Assembly (NCBI GenBank): GCA_030428105.1 | Contig: JAUIBE010000025.1 | Coordinates: 1 to 37,812, forward strand | Origin: Gammaproteobacteria bacterium | GTDB lineage: Bacteria > Pseudomonadota > Gammaproteobacteria > Xanthomonadales > SZUA-36 | DNA: 37,812 nucleotides | Direction of reading: 5' to 3' | In this document: positions 26,504-35,101 of the stretch, piece by piece | Layout of the letters: each line of letters opens with the position of its first letter | Position numbering within the stretch: position 1 is the stretch's first letter | Made by a program: the position numbers and the translations under genes | The notes under the pieces: model-generated | The model's input: only the letters and a program-made list of their open reading frames with translations | Databases searched by the model: none | Told to the model about the DNA's origin: nothing

Positions 26504-27268
26504 TTAAGGGACATACCCCGGCGAAAAATACCCTTCCGGGATCTCCGGGTTATGCACCAGCTCAACCACGGTAGTGGTGGCCAGCCACGCGTTGGTGTCG
26601 GCGTTGAAGTTCTCCTGGCGCCCAAAGCGCAGCACGCCATCAACCTCAACAGGGTCTAGCTGGCGTGACTCCACTGTCACCTCGGTGGGATCCATGCCGG
26701 GGTGAAAGGCGCGGAAATCACGCGCGCGCACCACGCGATAACTCTCCTGCGAAATGAAGTAGTCGCGCGAATAACCATCGTCCAGCGTGAGACGCAGGTG
26801 CCACTGTGCGCCGGCATCAGTCTCGACCTCGCCTATGAGCTCTACGCTGGCCCCATTGGCCGCCACGTCTTCCAGGGTATGAAAATGCCCCGGCAGCACC
26901 AGGCCGTGCTGCAACGCGGCGGTTTCCTTTTCGCCCACGCACTGTGCCGGCTCATCAGCCGATTTGCCCGGATTCCACTCCCAGGCGCACTGCCCACCCT
27001 GGCCGTTGGGCATCAGCCCCTCGGCATACACCCGCTGGTCGCCAGCGTAAATATCAATGCGCATCTGGCCCGCGCGCGTGGCCACATATACGCCTTCCAC
27101 CTCGAAGGTCGGCTCCTTGATACGCAACTTGGCACGCATCGACTGCACCGCCAGGTAGGCATCGCCGCCATGGGCCTTGTCGTTCTCGGCCAGGATGGTG
27201 GCCAGCTCCGCCGCGCTGACAGGGACGGCAACAAACGAAACGCACAAAACAATCAATACTCGCAACAT
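26504..27268 (-). CDS. Secreted protein, possibly LolA-like fold
   Basis: 254 residues from the ATG at 27268 (GAGAG just before); a GTG at 27280 is the alternative. Signal peptide MLRVLIVLCVSFVAVPVSA/AEL. The mature start LATILAENDKAHGGDAYLAVQSMRAKLRI and the strand pattern after it (VYVATRAGQMRIDIYAGDQRVYAEG) resemble outer-membrane lipoprotein-sorting-type half-barrels. It has two Cys (QCAWEW, AQCVGE). It is divergent from the TonB receptor at 27522, and the palindromic operator at 27357 lies in the shared region, so it is probably part of the same regulon. The precise role is unknown; handling an imported hydrophobic ligand in the periplasm would fit (inference). Confidence 0.75.
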   Translation of the reverse strand: MLRVLIVLCVSFVAVPVSAAELATILAENDKAHGGDAYLAVQSMRAKLRIKEPTFEVEGVYVATRAGQMRIDIYAGDQRVYAEGLMPNGQGGQCAWEWNPGKSADEPAQCVGEKETAALQHGLVLPGHFHTLEDVAANGASVELIGEVETDAGAQWHLRLTLDDGYSRDYFISQESYRVVRARDFRAFHPGMDPTEVTVESRQLDPVEVDGVLRFGRQENFNADTNAWLATTTVVELVHNPEIPEGYFSPGYVP

Positions 27269-27356
27269 GGTTGCTCTCACTTTGGGGTTTCAAAGTAGAT
27301 GCATGATGCACCCAAACGGTTACGAACCTGCATCACCGACCAGCAAAACTCACTGT

Positions 27357-27373
27357 CACTGTAAATTACAGTG
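27357..27373. promoter_or_regulatory. Perfect palindromic operator, copy 1
   Basis: CACTGTAAATTACAGTG is a perfect 8+1+8 dyad. A half-site ACTGTAAATT follows at 27375-27384. The 19 bases starting at 27358 are repeated exactly at 33015. It lies in the divergent region between the secreted protein gene and the TonB receptor, abutting the receptor's likely -35. Confidence 0.8.
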
Positions 27374-27383
27374 AACTGTAAAT

Positions 27384-27411
27384 TTGCATGAACTACATTT
27401 TTCAGTACACT
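27384..27411 (+). promoter_or_regulatory. Promoter of the TonB receptor gene
   Basis: TTGCAT (27384-27389), a 16-base spacer, TACACT (27406-27411). The palindrome and its half-site lie immediately upstream and overlap the -35 by one base. The leader to the ATG at 27522 would be about 100 bases. Confidence 0.55.
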
Positions 27412-27521
27412 GTGACACCAACGGCACCCAGGGGAACCGAATCCTGAGGATGAGACCGCCCCGCCCGGCGCCGCGAGCCACTTGCTTGTGAACGCTTTAC
27501 AACCCTAGACGGGGAACTGAC

Positions 27522-29741
27522 ATGCATGCCAATCGTTTTCATCCCATCCTGATTTGTTTGTATTGTGCTACAGGGGTTGCGGCGGCGCCCTCCTACGCCG
27601 ACGAGCCCGTCCTCGAGGAGGTCATCGTTACCGCACGCTACCGCGAAGAAAGCCTCCAGGATGTCCCCCTCAGCGAAACGGCGTTTACCGAGCAACAGAT
27701 AGAAGACGCGCGCATCGACCACGTGGATGACTTTATCTCGCTCACCCCCAACGTCACCCTGGTGCAGTCGCAGAATGCCGGCACCTCCTTCATGACCATT
27801 CGCGGCATTACCCAGGTGCGAAATGGTGAACCGCCGGTGGCCACGGTTGTTGATGGCGTGCTGCAGGTCAGCCCCAACCAGTTTGCCCAGGAGCTGTTCG
27901 ATATCGAATCCATCGAGGTAGTGCGCGGCCCGCAGGGCGCACTGTACGGCCGCAACGCGACCGGCGGCGCCATCATTATCAACACCAGGCAACCCACCGA
28001 TGACTTCGAAAGCAGTGTTCGGGTGGGCTACGGCGATGGGGATGAGATCCTGGCGCAGGCTTCGTTCAGTGGTCCGTTGGTGGAAGACTCGGTTTATTTT
28101 CGCGCCGGGCTTCGCTACAACGACCGCGACGGCTACTTCGACAACATCTACCTGGATGAGAAGGTCGACTACCTCAAAGACACCACTTTTCGCGGCATGC
28201 TGAAGTTCCAGGGCTCAGAAAACTTCACCGCCGACCTGCACCTGAACCTCTCGCGCTACGAAGGCGGCGCGGCCTACTGGGTGTACCAGCCCACGGTGTT
28301 CGCCGACGACGGCGTCAGCCTGGGGCCCGGCGACTTCCCCTTCGATTTCTCCCAGGTCGACGCAAACAACACCAGCGTGCCGTTTACCGCGAATAACCTC
28401 GGCTTCAACGACCGTGACATCGACGAGATTGCACTGAAGATGGATTTCGACCTGGGCGGCGCCATCCTGACTTCCACCACCTCGTGGAACAGCCTGGAAG
28501 AGTTTTTCTCGCAGGACCAGTTTCCCTACACCGCCAGCACCACCACGTTTAACGCCTTTGGCATGGTGGACGGCACCGCAACCCAATACCTCGATGTCGA
28601 CGCCTGGAGCCAGGAATTCCGCATCAGCTCCGACACCGACGAGCACTACAACTGGATGTTCGGCGCCTACTACCTGCAGACCGACCGCTTTATCTCCACC
28701 GTCACTGGCGATGACCAGGGCCTGGGCATCCTTCGCGTCGAGCGCACCCCGGCCCCGCCGGGCAGCATCAACCCCACCACGGCGTTCTTTGCCGACGACA
28801 ATGACAACACGGCGTGGGCGCTGTTTGGCCAATATGGTTACCAGATCAGCGATCAATGGGAGTTCTCACTCGCAGCGCGCTACGACAAGGACGAGCGCGA
28901 GCAGCATGTCTCCCCCGAGTTCTTCGGCGGCCTGGGTGAGCCCGGGGCGGTGAACAGCGCTTCGTTCGACAAGCTGCAGCCAAAAATCACCGTCACTTAC
29001 CGCCCCGAAGAGCACATGAACCTGTACTTCTCCTGGGGCCAGGGTTTTCGCAGTGGCCAGTTCAACCAGAACGGCGTGTCTGAAGGCGCTGCCGATTTTG
29101 GCTTGCCGGGGCTTTCCGACATCGCCGGCCCGGAGGAAACCGAGACCTACGAGATTGGCTTCAAGAGCGAATTGCTGGACCGCCGCCTGCGCCTGAACGC
29201 CGCCATCTTCAGCACCGAGGTTGATGGCATGCACTACTACGTGTTTGTCGGCCCGCTCACTGCGCAGGTGCTGGAAAATATCGACCAGGTACAGCTGCTG
29301 GGCGGCGAACTGGAGCTGGTAGCCGCCGTGGCCGATGGCTTCGACCTCTACATGGGCGTGGGCATCACCGATAGTGAAATCGAGGAATACGCGCGTGTGC
29401 CCTCCGATGTGGGCAACAAGGCGCCCTACATTCCCGACTACACTTTCAATTTTGGTGGCCAGTACCGCACGCCCATCACCGAAACGCTGGGGCTGTTTGC
29501 CCGCGCCGATTACGAGCGCCGTGGCGAGCAATACTGGGACCCGGAAAACACCACCGCCCGCGAGCCACTGGACCTGCTTGACCTGCGCCTGGGCGTGGAA
29601 AGCGAAGATGGCAAGTGGTCGCTGATTGGCACGGTCAAAAACGCGCTGGACGAAGAGTACAATTCGGAGTTTGTTGGCGGCGGCTTTTCCTACCTGGCCT
29701 TTCCCCGCACCTGGATTGTTGATTTCAGCTACAAGTTCTAA
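27522..29741 (+). CDS. TonB-dependent outer-membrane receptor
   Basis: 739 residues with GGGGAA before the ATG. A signal peptide (ICLYCATGVAAAPSYA/DEP) precedes the TonB box-like LEEVIVTARYREESLQDVPL. The plug follows with FMTIRGITQ, SIEVVRGPQGALYGRNATGGAIII and no STN domain. The barrel ends in IVDFSYKF with terminal Phe. It belongs to the large receptor group annotated for siderophores or diverse organic ligands, but no siderophore gene is near. It is followed by the XRE-cupin regulator and enzymes of nitrogen-compound breakdown, so it probably imports that substrate. The palindromic operator upstream links it to the hydantoinase genes. Confidence 0.96.
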   Translation: MHANRFHPILICLYCATGVAAAPSYADEPVLEEVIVTARYREESLQDVPLSETAFTEQQIEDARIDHVDDFISLTPNVTLVQSQNAGTSFMTIRGITQVRNGEPPVATVVDGVLQVSPNQFAQELFDIESIEVVRGPQGALYGRNATGGAIIINTRQPTDDFESSVRVGYGDGDEILAQASFSGPLVEDSVYFRAGLRYNDRDGYFDNIYLDEKVDYLKDTTFRGMLKFQGSENFTADLHLNLSRYEGGAAYWVYQPTVFADDGVSLGPGDFPFDFSQVDANNTSVPFTANNLGFNDRDIDEIALKMDFDLGGAILTSTTSWNSLEEFFSQDQFPYTASTTTFNAFGMVDGTATQYLDVDAWSQEFRISSDTDEHYNWMFGAYYLQTDRFISTVTGDDQGLGILRVERTPAPPGSINPTTAFFADDNDNTAWALFGQYGYQISDQWEFSLAARYDKDEREQHVSPEFFGGLGEPGAVNSASFDKLQPKITVTYRPEEHMNLYFSWGQGFRSGQFNQNGVSEGAADFGLPGLSDIAGPEETETYEIGFKSELLDRRLRLNAAIFSTEVDGMHYYVFVGPLTAQVLENIDQVQLLGGELELVAAVADGFDLYMGVGITDSEIEEYARVPSDVGNKAPYIPDYTFNFGGQYRTPITETLGLFARADYERRGEQYWDPENTTAREPLDLLDLRLGVESEDGKWSLIGTVKNALDEEYNSEFVGGGFSYLAFPRTWIVDFSYKF

Positions 29742-29747
29742 CGGAAA

Positions 29748-29804
29748 CCGTAGCCCGGCAGGCGCCTGAATCGACGTTTCGCCGCTGGTTTGTGTACGCT
29801 ACGG
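29748..29804. repeat. Inverted repeat between the TonB receptor and regulator genes
   Basis: CCGTAGC (29748-29754) and GCTACGG (29798-29804) are perfect 7-base inverted copies 43 bases apart, between the receptor stop and the regulator start. There is no T-run; it could stabilise the 3' end or be an operator for the regulator gene. Confidence 0.4.
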
Positions 29805-29830
29805 CCTGAAGACAGAAGTAAGGAGTGCAA

Positions 29831-30463
29831 GTGAAGAAAAAGGAGGTGATTTCCAAGCACGGCGTAGGCATTGCCGCGCTGCTGCGCGACCGGCGCAAGA
29901 AGCTTGGACTCTCACTACAAGAGCTGGCCAAGCAGTCGGGCCTGTCCGCCAGTTTCCTTTCCCAGGCCGAGCGCGGCAAAGCGATACCTTCGATTGTTTC
30001 GCTGATTAGCCTCACCAAGCCGCTGGATGTGAGCCTGAACTACTTTTTCGATGTGCCCAAGGACACCACCATCCTGCGCCGCGGTGATGACCCCGAGGTG
30101 ATCAACATCGATTCGCCCGTCACCTACATTCGTCTCAGCTCGGGCCTGCCCGACGAGAAAATGGATGCGATTTTGCACGTGATTCCACCGGGCTGGGAAT
30201 TCCCCCGCGTATACCGCGCTGGAGAGGCGTTTTACTACGTGCTGGATGGCGAACTGCATTTCGAGATGGGCGACCAGACTTTTGAGCTGGCTGCGGGCGA
30301 CAGCCTGCACTTCAACACCCAGCTCGAGTACACCATGAAGAACAATGGTGAAAAGCCGGTGCGCCTGCTGTGGGTGGGAACGCCGCCACTGTTCTCAGAG
30401 CACATGGCCGAGAGCAAGACTGACGGCAAGAAAAAACCCAAGAAAAAGCCCAAGAAGAGTTAA
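29831..30463 (+). CDS. XRE-family regulator with C-terminal cupin
   Basis: 210 residues from the GTG at 29831, five bases after AGGAG; a GTG at 29825 lies inside that site and is less likely. The N-terminal helix-turn-helix is VGIAALLRDRRKKLGLSLQELAKQSGLSASFLSQAERGKAIPS..., followed by a cupin ligand domain (VYRAGEAFYYVLDGELHFEMG, FELAAGDSLHFN). It ends in a Lys/Pro-rich tail (KKKPKKKPKK). This architecture is typical of regulators of amino-acid, polyamine and hydantoin catabolism, where the cupin binds the inducer. It lies in the middle of the cluster and is the best candidate to bind the shared palindrome (inference). Confidence 0.92.
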   Translation: MKKKEVISKHGVGIAALLRDRRKKLGLSLQELAKQSGLSASFLSQAERGKAIPSIVSLISLTKPLDVSLNYFFDVPKDTTILRRGDDPEVINIDSPVTYIRLSSGLPDEKMDAILHVIPPGWEFPRVYRAGEAFYYVLDGELHFEMGDQTFELAAGDSLHFNTQLEYTMKNNGEKPVRLLWVGTPPLFSEHMAESKTDGKKKPKKKPKKS

Positions 30464-30487
30464 TAACGCGAGCAGCCGGGAATACTT

Positions 30488-30802
30488 TTGAAAAGACAAC
30501 AACTCAACTTCGCCCAGCCCCCGATGGAGGCCGTTCCGGCCCTGCAAACCCAGGTGGCGGGCAATAGCGCCGTGCAGATTGGCACGGTGCACTTTCTCAG
30601 CGGCCAGCGCGCCCCCGAAACCGGCAGTGCTGCCCACGACGAGCGGGAGATTTCCGTCATCCTGGAAGGCGAGCTGGAAGTGGTTTCAGGTGGTGTCACC
30701 CACCGGGTGGGCCCGGGCGACCTGCTGGACATTCCGGCCGGCGAGGCGCACTACAGCACTGCCCTTTCCGACAGCAAGGTGGTTTACCTGTTACTCGGCT
30801 AG
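30488..30802 (+). CDS. Small single-domain cupin protein
   Basis: 104 residues from a TTG at 30488, with GGGA a few bases before. One cupin fold is visible: HDEREISVILEGELEVVSGG and GDLLDIPAGEAHYS, with His and Glu metal-ligand candidates (H..E.. and H in GEAHY). Small cupins are metal-dependent isomerases, dioxygenases or binding proteins. It follows the regulator by 24 bases, so it is probably in the same mRNA, and overlaps the end of the opposite-strand cyclodeaminase gene by 12 bases. The reaction is unknown; it may act on an intermediate of the pathway. Confidence 0.82.
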   Translation: MKRQQLNFAQPPMEAVPALQTQVAGNSAVQIGTVHFLSGQRAPETGSAAHDEREISVILEGELEVVSGGVTHRVGPGDLLDIPAGEAHYSTALSDSKVVYLLLG

Positions 30803-31753
30803 GCTGGCCTGCGCCCGCCTGGCAACCACCAGTTGAGCGGCTGCCAGGTCTTCCAGCGCACAACCCACCGATTTGAACAAGGTGATCTCGTCGTCGCCTT
30901 GCCGGCCGCGGCGCTGACCGCGCGCCAGCTCAGACATCTCCGCCACGATCGCACGCTCGGTAATCACGCCGTTGGCGATTGCCTGTATCAATTCGCCCGA
31001 TTCAGCCAGCGCGCCGTTGCGTGTATCGACATAGATGCGGGAACGCACCATGGCCTCGTCGTCGGCCTCGCGCATCTCCGCGGTGAATGCACCCACCAGG
31101 TCCAGGTGCTGGCCAGGCCGCAGCCAGGCGCCCTCAATCAGTGACTGGCTGGTGGAGGTGGCACAGGTGATGATGTCAGCGGCGCGGGCCGCGATTTCCA
31201 ACCCTGCGGCCATTTCCAACTGGCAATCCGTGCTCTGCAGTTTTTCCGCCAGCGCAGCCGCCTTGGACGCATCGCGACCCCACACGCGGATGCGCTTGAG
31301 CGGAAACTCACTGGCATGCGCCCGCGCCATATGCTCGGCCAATTGCCCGGTGCCCACGACCAACAACTCGGCTGAATCCGGGCGCGCCAGGTAACGCGCC
31401 GCCAGCAAAGAGGCTGCTGCAGTGCGGCGCAGGGTGAGCGCGTTGCCATCGAGATAAGCCTTCGGTACGCCCGACTGGGCATCAAACAACAGTACCCCGG
31501 CATTCACCGTGGGCTCGCCACGCTGCGCGTTGCCGGGAAAGAAGGTCACCAGCTTGATACCCAGTTCGGCGCCTTCCTGCCAGCAGGGCATGAGCAGCAA
31601 GTGGCCGGGCTCTGCACCTGGCACTTCCAACTGGTGGTGATGGCGCACCGGGGTCTGCGATTCAGCGGCAAAAGCAGCATCAATGGCATCTGCCAGATCG
31701 GAATAGCTGGCCAGGCCCGAAATTTCCTCGTCACTGATGTAATCGATGGCCAC
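30791..31753 (-). CDS. Ornithine cyclodeaminase / mu-crystallin family protein
   Basis: 320 residues from a GTG at 31753, six bases after the FAD oxidase stop, so it is the second gene of that transcript. Family features: LGIKLVTFFPGNAQRGEPTVNAGVLLFDAQSG, YLDGNALTLRRTAAASLLAARYLARPD, the NAD(P) site LLVVGTGQLAEHMARAH, and DLVGAFTAEMREAD. Members are ornithine cyclodeaminase, delta1-pyrroline/piperideine-2-carboxylate reductase, alanine dehydrogenase-like or opine enzymes. Next to a FAD amine oxidase, an imine (ketimine) reductase is a reasonable guess. Its 3' end overlaps the cupin gene on the other strand by 12 bases. Confidence 0.92.
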   Translation of the reverse strand: MAIDYISDEEISGLASYSDLADAIDAAFAAESQTPVRHHHQLEVPGAEPGHLLLMPCWQEGAELGIKLVTFFPGNAQRGEPTVNAGVLLFDAQSGVPKAYLDGNALTLRRTAAASLLAARYLARPDSAELLVVGTGQLAEHMARAHASEFPLKRIRVWGRDASKAAALAEKLQSTDCQLEMAAGLEIAARAADIITCATSTSQSLIEGAWLRPGQHLDLVGAFTAEMREADDEAMVRSRIYVDTRNGALAESGELIQAIANGVITERAIVAEMSELARGQRRGRQGDDEITLFKSVGCALEDLAAAQLVVARRAQASLAE

Positions 31754-31759
31754 GTTGAT

Positions 31760-32995
31760 TCAGATGCAGTTGCGCTCTACCAGCGGCGCGTTATCGAGAA
31801 TGCGCTGGTAGCCCAGCGGCGACAGGTCGAGGCTGCGGTACTCGCCGTAAGTAATCTGCTCGCTCAGCCCGCGGCCCACCGCCGGGGCCTGCTGCAGGCC
31901 GTGGCCGCTGAAACCGTTGGCCAGGTAAAAATTCTTCACCGTTGGATGTGCCCCCACGATCGCGTTCTGGTCGAAGACATTGTAGTCATAGTGCCCGGCC
32001 CAGTAGTTGGTGACGCGGATTTCCGCAAAAGCGGGAACGCGCTCGGCCAACAGCGGCCAGATTTGCTCCTCGAACAAATCGTGGTCGACCATGAAATCAT
32101 CCGGCGCCACGTTTACATCGGGGTTGGGCGGAATGCCGCAGATAAACTGGTGACCCTCGGGGCGGAACCACAACCCGGAAGGGTCCACCACCAGGGGGCA
32201 GCCCTCAACCGGGTGAGCGCACTCGAATACGAACACGCAGCGCTTGCGCGGGAACACTGGCAACTCGATGCCAGCCTGCTGGGCAATTTCCCGGGCATGG
32301 CAGCCGGTAGCGTTCACAAAGCTGCTGCAGGTAATGGTTTCACCGTTGCCCAGCTTTACCCCGCTGACACCCGAAGAAGAACAAACCACCTGCTCCACCC
32401 GGGCGCGGATGTAATCCACTCCCCCAGCGCGCGCCCGGGCCCGAAAACCCATCAACAGCTGGTAGGCATCAAACCAGCCCTCGCCGTGCTCGGTGACCGC
32501 ACCCAGCGCGATATCTTCGAAGTTCATCCACGGAAAACGCGTGGAAAGCGCATCGGGGAGCAATTGGTGGCAGGCAACGCCGCATTGCTTCTGTATGCTG
32601 GTGTTGTCGCACAGGCCCGCGTTTCCGGCCTGGGTGGCGAGGTAGAGATAGGTGGATTCCACCAGGCCCAGGTCCGGCGCTACGCCATCCAGGGCCAGGT
32701 GTTCATCAGCCGATTTCAGGAACGCCATGCCAAACTGCGAGATGGCAATATTGACCGGCGAGGAAAACTGCTGGCGAATCGAGCTGGCGGAAAGCGCCGA
32801 GGCGGAATACTGGTAGCTGGGGTCGGGCTCGATCACCGCCACGGAACCCTCGAAATCGGGGTTTTCCGCCAGGAAGTAGGCGCAAGCGCTGCCAATCACG
32901 CCGCCGCCGGCAATCACCACGTCATAGCGGCCCGCCGTGCTGTTTTCAGTAGTTGTTTCGGCGGATTGAGGGGGCTGGTCGGGCATGAACGGCAT
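31760..32995 (-). CDS. FAD-dependent oxidoreductase (DAO / sarcosine-oxidase-like)
   Basis: 411 residues from the ATG at 32995; an ATG at 32986 is an alternative and would suit a leaderless mRNA. After a short polar N-terminus comes the Rossmann FAD motif YDVVIAGGGVIGSACAYFLAE, then FVNATGCHAREIAQQAG and the C-terminal FAD-binding YLANGFSGHGLQQAPAVGR, typical of D-amino-acid/sarcosine/glycine oxidase and FOXRED1-like proteins. It oxidises an amine or N-substituted amino acid to the imine. It is the first gene of a two-gene minus-strand unit with the cyclodeaminase-family gene, divergent from hyuA across the second copy of the palindromic operator. Confidence 0.92.
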   Translation of the reverse strand: MPFMPDQPPQSAETTTENSTAGRYDVVIAGGGVIGSACAYFLAENPDFEGSVAVIEPDPSYQYSASALSASSIRQQFSSPVNIAISQFGMAFLKSADEHLALDGVAPDLGLVESTYLYLATQAGNAGLCDNTSIQKQCGVACHQLLPDALSTRFPWMNFEDIALGAVTEHGEGWFDAYQLLMGFRARARAGGVDYIRARVEQVVCSSSGVSGVKLGNGETITCSSFVNATGCHAREIAQQAGIELPVFPRKRCVFVFECAHPVEGCPLVVDPSGLWFRPEGHQFICGIPPNPDVNVAPDDFMVDHDLFEEQIWPLLAERVPAFAEIRVTNYWAGHYDYNVFDQNAIVGAHPTVKNFYLANGFSGHGLQQAPAVGRGLSEQITYGEYRSLDLSPLGYQRILDNAPLVERNCI

Positions 32996-33022
32996 TGTAT
33001 GTAATTATTGATATACTGTAAA
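32994..33022 (-). promoter_or_regulatory. Promoter of the FAD oxidase gene
   Basis: Minus strand TTTACA (33022-33017), a 17-base spacer, TACAAT (32999-32994). The -35 lies inside the palindrome, so a bound regulator would block it. The predicted transcription start (about 32987) falls at the second in-frame ATG. Confidence 0.6.
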
Positions 33023-33029
33023 TTACAGT
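33015..33029. promoter_or_regulatory. Perfect palindromic operator, copy 2
   Basis: ACTGTAA-A-TTACAGT is a perfect 7+1+7 dyad. Together with the next four bases it is identical to the copy at 27358-27376 (19 of 19). It lies between the divergent FAD oxidase and hyuA genes. Confidence 0.8.
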
Positions 33030-33052
33030 GAACCAGGAATAGAGGACTTCAA

Positions 33053-35101
33053 ATGCGCGTAGCGGTGGATGTAGGTGGCACGTTTACGGATGTGATCGTG
33101 CTGGATGAAACGCGCGGATCGCTGCGCTTCGAGAAAGTGGAAACGGTTCCAACCGACCCCGCCCGCGGGGTGCTCAGCGGCTTCGACAAGGCCGAGGCCG
33201 ATATCAACGCCATTCGCTATTTCGTGCACGGCACCACCCTGGCGCTGAACGCCCTGCTCACCCGCACCGGCGCGCGGGTTGCCATTGTCACCACCCGCGG
33301 CTTCCGCGATGTGTATGAACTGGGCCGCAACGACCGCGAGCCCATGTACGACTTCAAGTATCGCAAACCCGAGTCACTGGTGCCGCGCAGCCACGTATTC
33401 GAGGTGGACCAGCGGATGGGCTTCCAGGGCCAGGAACTGAGTGCCTTCAACGAGGCCCAGGCGCGCGAAGTGGCCCAGCAAATTGCCGCGCTGGACCTGG
33501 ATGCCGTGGCGGTGTGCTTCCTGCACGCCTACGCCAACCCGGCGCATGAACAGCGCATGCGCGATGTGCTGGCCGAGGTGTGCCCGGGGCTATCGGTCAC
33601 GCTGTCATCTGACCTCAGCCGTGAGTACCGCGAATACGAGCGCACCAGCACCGCGGTGATCGATGCCTACGTAAAACCCATCACCCGCTCTTACCTGGAA
33701 AAGCTGGATGACAAACTGGCCGAAAGCGGCCTGCAGGGCAATTTCCTGCTAACCCGCTCGGGCGGCGGCGCAATGACGGTGGAAACCGCCAAGCACCAGC
33801 CGGTGCAGCTGATTCTTTCCGGCCCCGCCGGAGGCGTGATTGGCTCGGCCGTGTTCGGCGAGCTGACCGGGCATAAGAACCTGATCACTTTTGACATGGG
33901 CGGCACCAGCCTGGATGTATCGCTGATTGCCGGCGGCGAGATTCACATGGAAAGCCAGCAGCGCTTCCAGGGCTTGCCCATTTCCATTCCCACCATCGAT
34001 ATCCACACCCTGGGCACCGGCGGCGGCAGCATTGCCTGGGTGGATGACGGCGGGCACCTGCAGGTGGGCCCGCAAAGCGCCGGCGCAGACCCGGGGCCGG
34101 TGTGCTACGACAAGGGCGGCAGCCAGGTAACCTTTACCGACGCCGCGCTGGCGGTTGGCTACCTGGACCCGGCCAATTTCCTGGGCGGTGATATCCAACT
34201 CAACGCCGATCACGCCCGGCAAGCCATCGCAAGCCTGGCCGAACAACTTGGCATGAGCGCCGATGAAACCGCCGCCGGCATCCTGCGCATCAGCGAGGCC
34301 AAGATGGCGGGCGCCGTGCGGGTAATTTCAGTGGAACGCGGCTTTCACCCCGGCGACTTCACCCTGCTGGCCTTTGGCGGAGGCGGCGCCTTTGTCGGCG
34401 CGGCCGTGGCGCGTGAACTGGGCCTGCCGCGGGTTGTGGTGCCGCCCGGGCAATCGAACTTCTCGGCCTTTGGCATGCTGATGATCGACCTGGTACACGA
34501 CTTCTCGCAAACCCACGTGACCGCGCTGGAGCCCGACCAGCCGCAATCGCTGGAAGCCATCAACGCGATTTACGCCGACCTGCACGCGGCCGGCAATGCG
34601 GCGCTGGATGAAGACGGCTTCAGCGATGACCGCAAGGTGTTCCAGGCCCAGGCCGAGCTGCGCTACCAGGGCCAGGAGCACACCGTGAACGTGGGCCTGC
34701 CCGGAACCGTGCTGCAGGCAGACGACATTGCCACCATCATCGCCAGCTTTGGCGAGGCCCACCGCGCCCAGTATGGCCATGCCATGGACGACAAGGTGGA
34801 AGTGGTCACCCTGCGCCTGCGCGCCCTGGGGCTGTTGCCCCGCCCCGAAATCCCGCGCCTGGAAAAAGGCGACGCCAACCCGGAAAGCGCCCACAAAGGC
34901 GCACGCCCGGTGTACCAGTATGGCCAGGGCGAAAGCGCCGACTACCAGATTTACGACCGCGAACGACTGCTGTGGGGCAATGAAATTGAAGGCCCGGCGA
35001 TTGTCGAAGAACGCACCGCCACCACCGTGATTCACGCCGGCGACCGCCTGGGCGTGGGTGAATTTGGCGAACTCATCATCAAAATTGGAGCGCAGTCATG
35101 A
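33053..35101 (+). CDS. hyuA: Hydantoinase/oxoprolinase family subunit A
   Basis: 682 residues with GAGGA before the ATG. The actin-like ATPase fold of HyuA shows the phosphate-1 motif VAVDVGGTFTDVIVLD, VHGTTLALNALL, LILSGPAGGVIGS and ITFDMGGTSLDVSLI, and the C-terminal FGGGGAFVGAAVAREL. The subunit uses ATP to open cyclic amides such as N-methylhydantoin or 5-oxoproline together with HyuB. Its length (about 680-700) is normal. The start codon of hyuB overlaps its stop by 4 bases, as usual for this pair. It is divergent from the FAD oxidase across palindrome copy 2. The substrate cannot be fixed: 5-oxoprolinase, N-methylhydantoinase and acetophenone carboxylase all belong here. Confidence 0.95.
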   Translation: MRVAVDVGGTFTDVIVLDETRGSLRFEKVETVPTDPARGVLSGFDKAEADINAIRYFVHGTTLALNALLTRTGARVAIVTTRGFRDVYELGRNDREPMYDFKYRKPESLVPRSHVFEVDQRMGFQGQELSAFNEAQAREVAQQIAALDLDAVAVCFLHAYANPAHEQRMRDVLAEVCPGLSVTLSSDLSREYREYERTSTAVIDAYVKPITRSYLEKLDDKLAESGLQGNFLLTRSGGGAMTVETAKHQPVQLILSGPAGGVIGSAVFGELTGHKNLITFDMGGTSLDVSLIAGGEIHMESQQRFQGLPISIPTIDIHTLGTGGGSIAWVDDGGHLQVGPQSAGADPGPVCYDKGGSQVTFTDAALAVGYLDPANFLGGDIQLNADHARQAIASLAEQLGMSADETAAGILRISEAKMAGAVRVISVERGFHPGDFTLLAFGGGGAFVGAAVARELGLPRVVVPPGQSNFSAFGMLMIDLVHDFSQTHVTALEPDQPQSLEAINAIYADLHAAGNAALDEDGFSDDRKVFQAQAELRYQGQEHTVNVGLPGTVLQADDIATIIASFGEAHRAQYGHAMDDKVEVVTLRLRALGLLPRPEIPRLEKGDANPESAHKGARPVYQYGQGESADYQIYDRERLLWGNEIEGPAIVEERTATTVIHAGDRLGVGEFGELIIKIGAQS

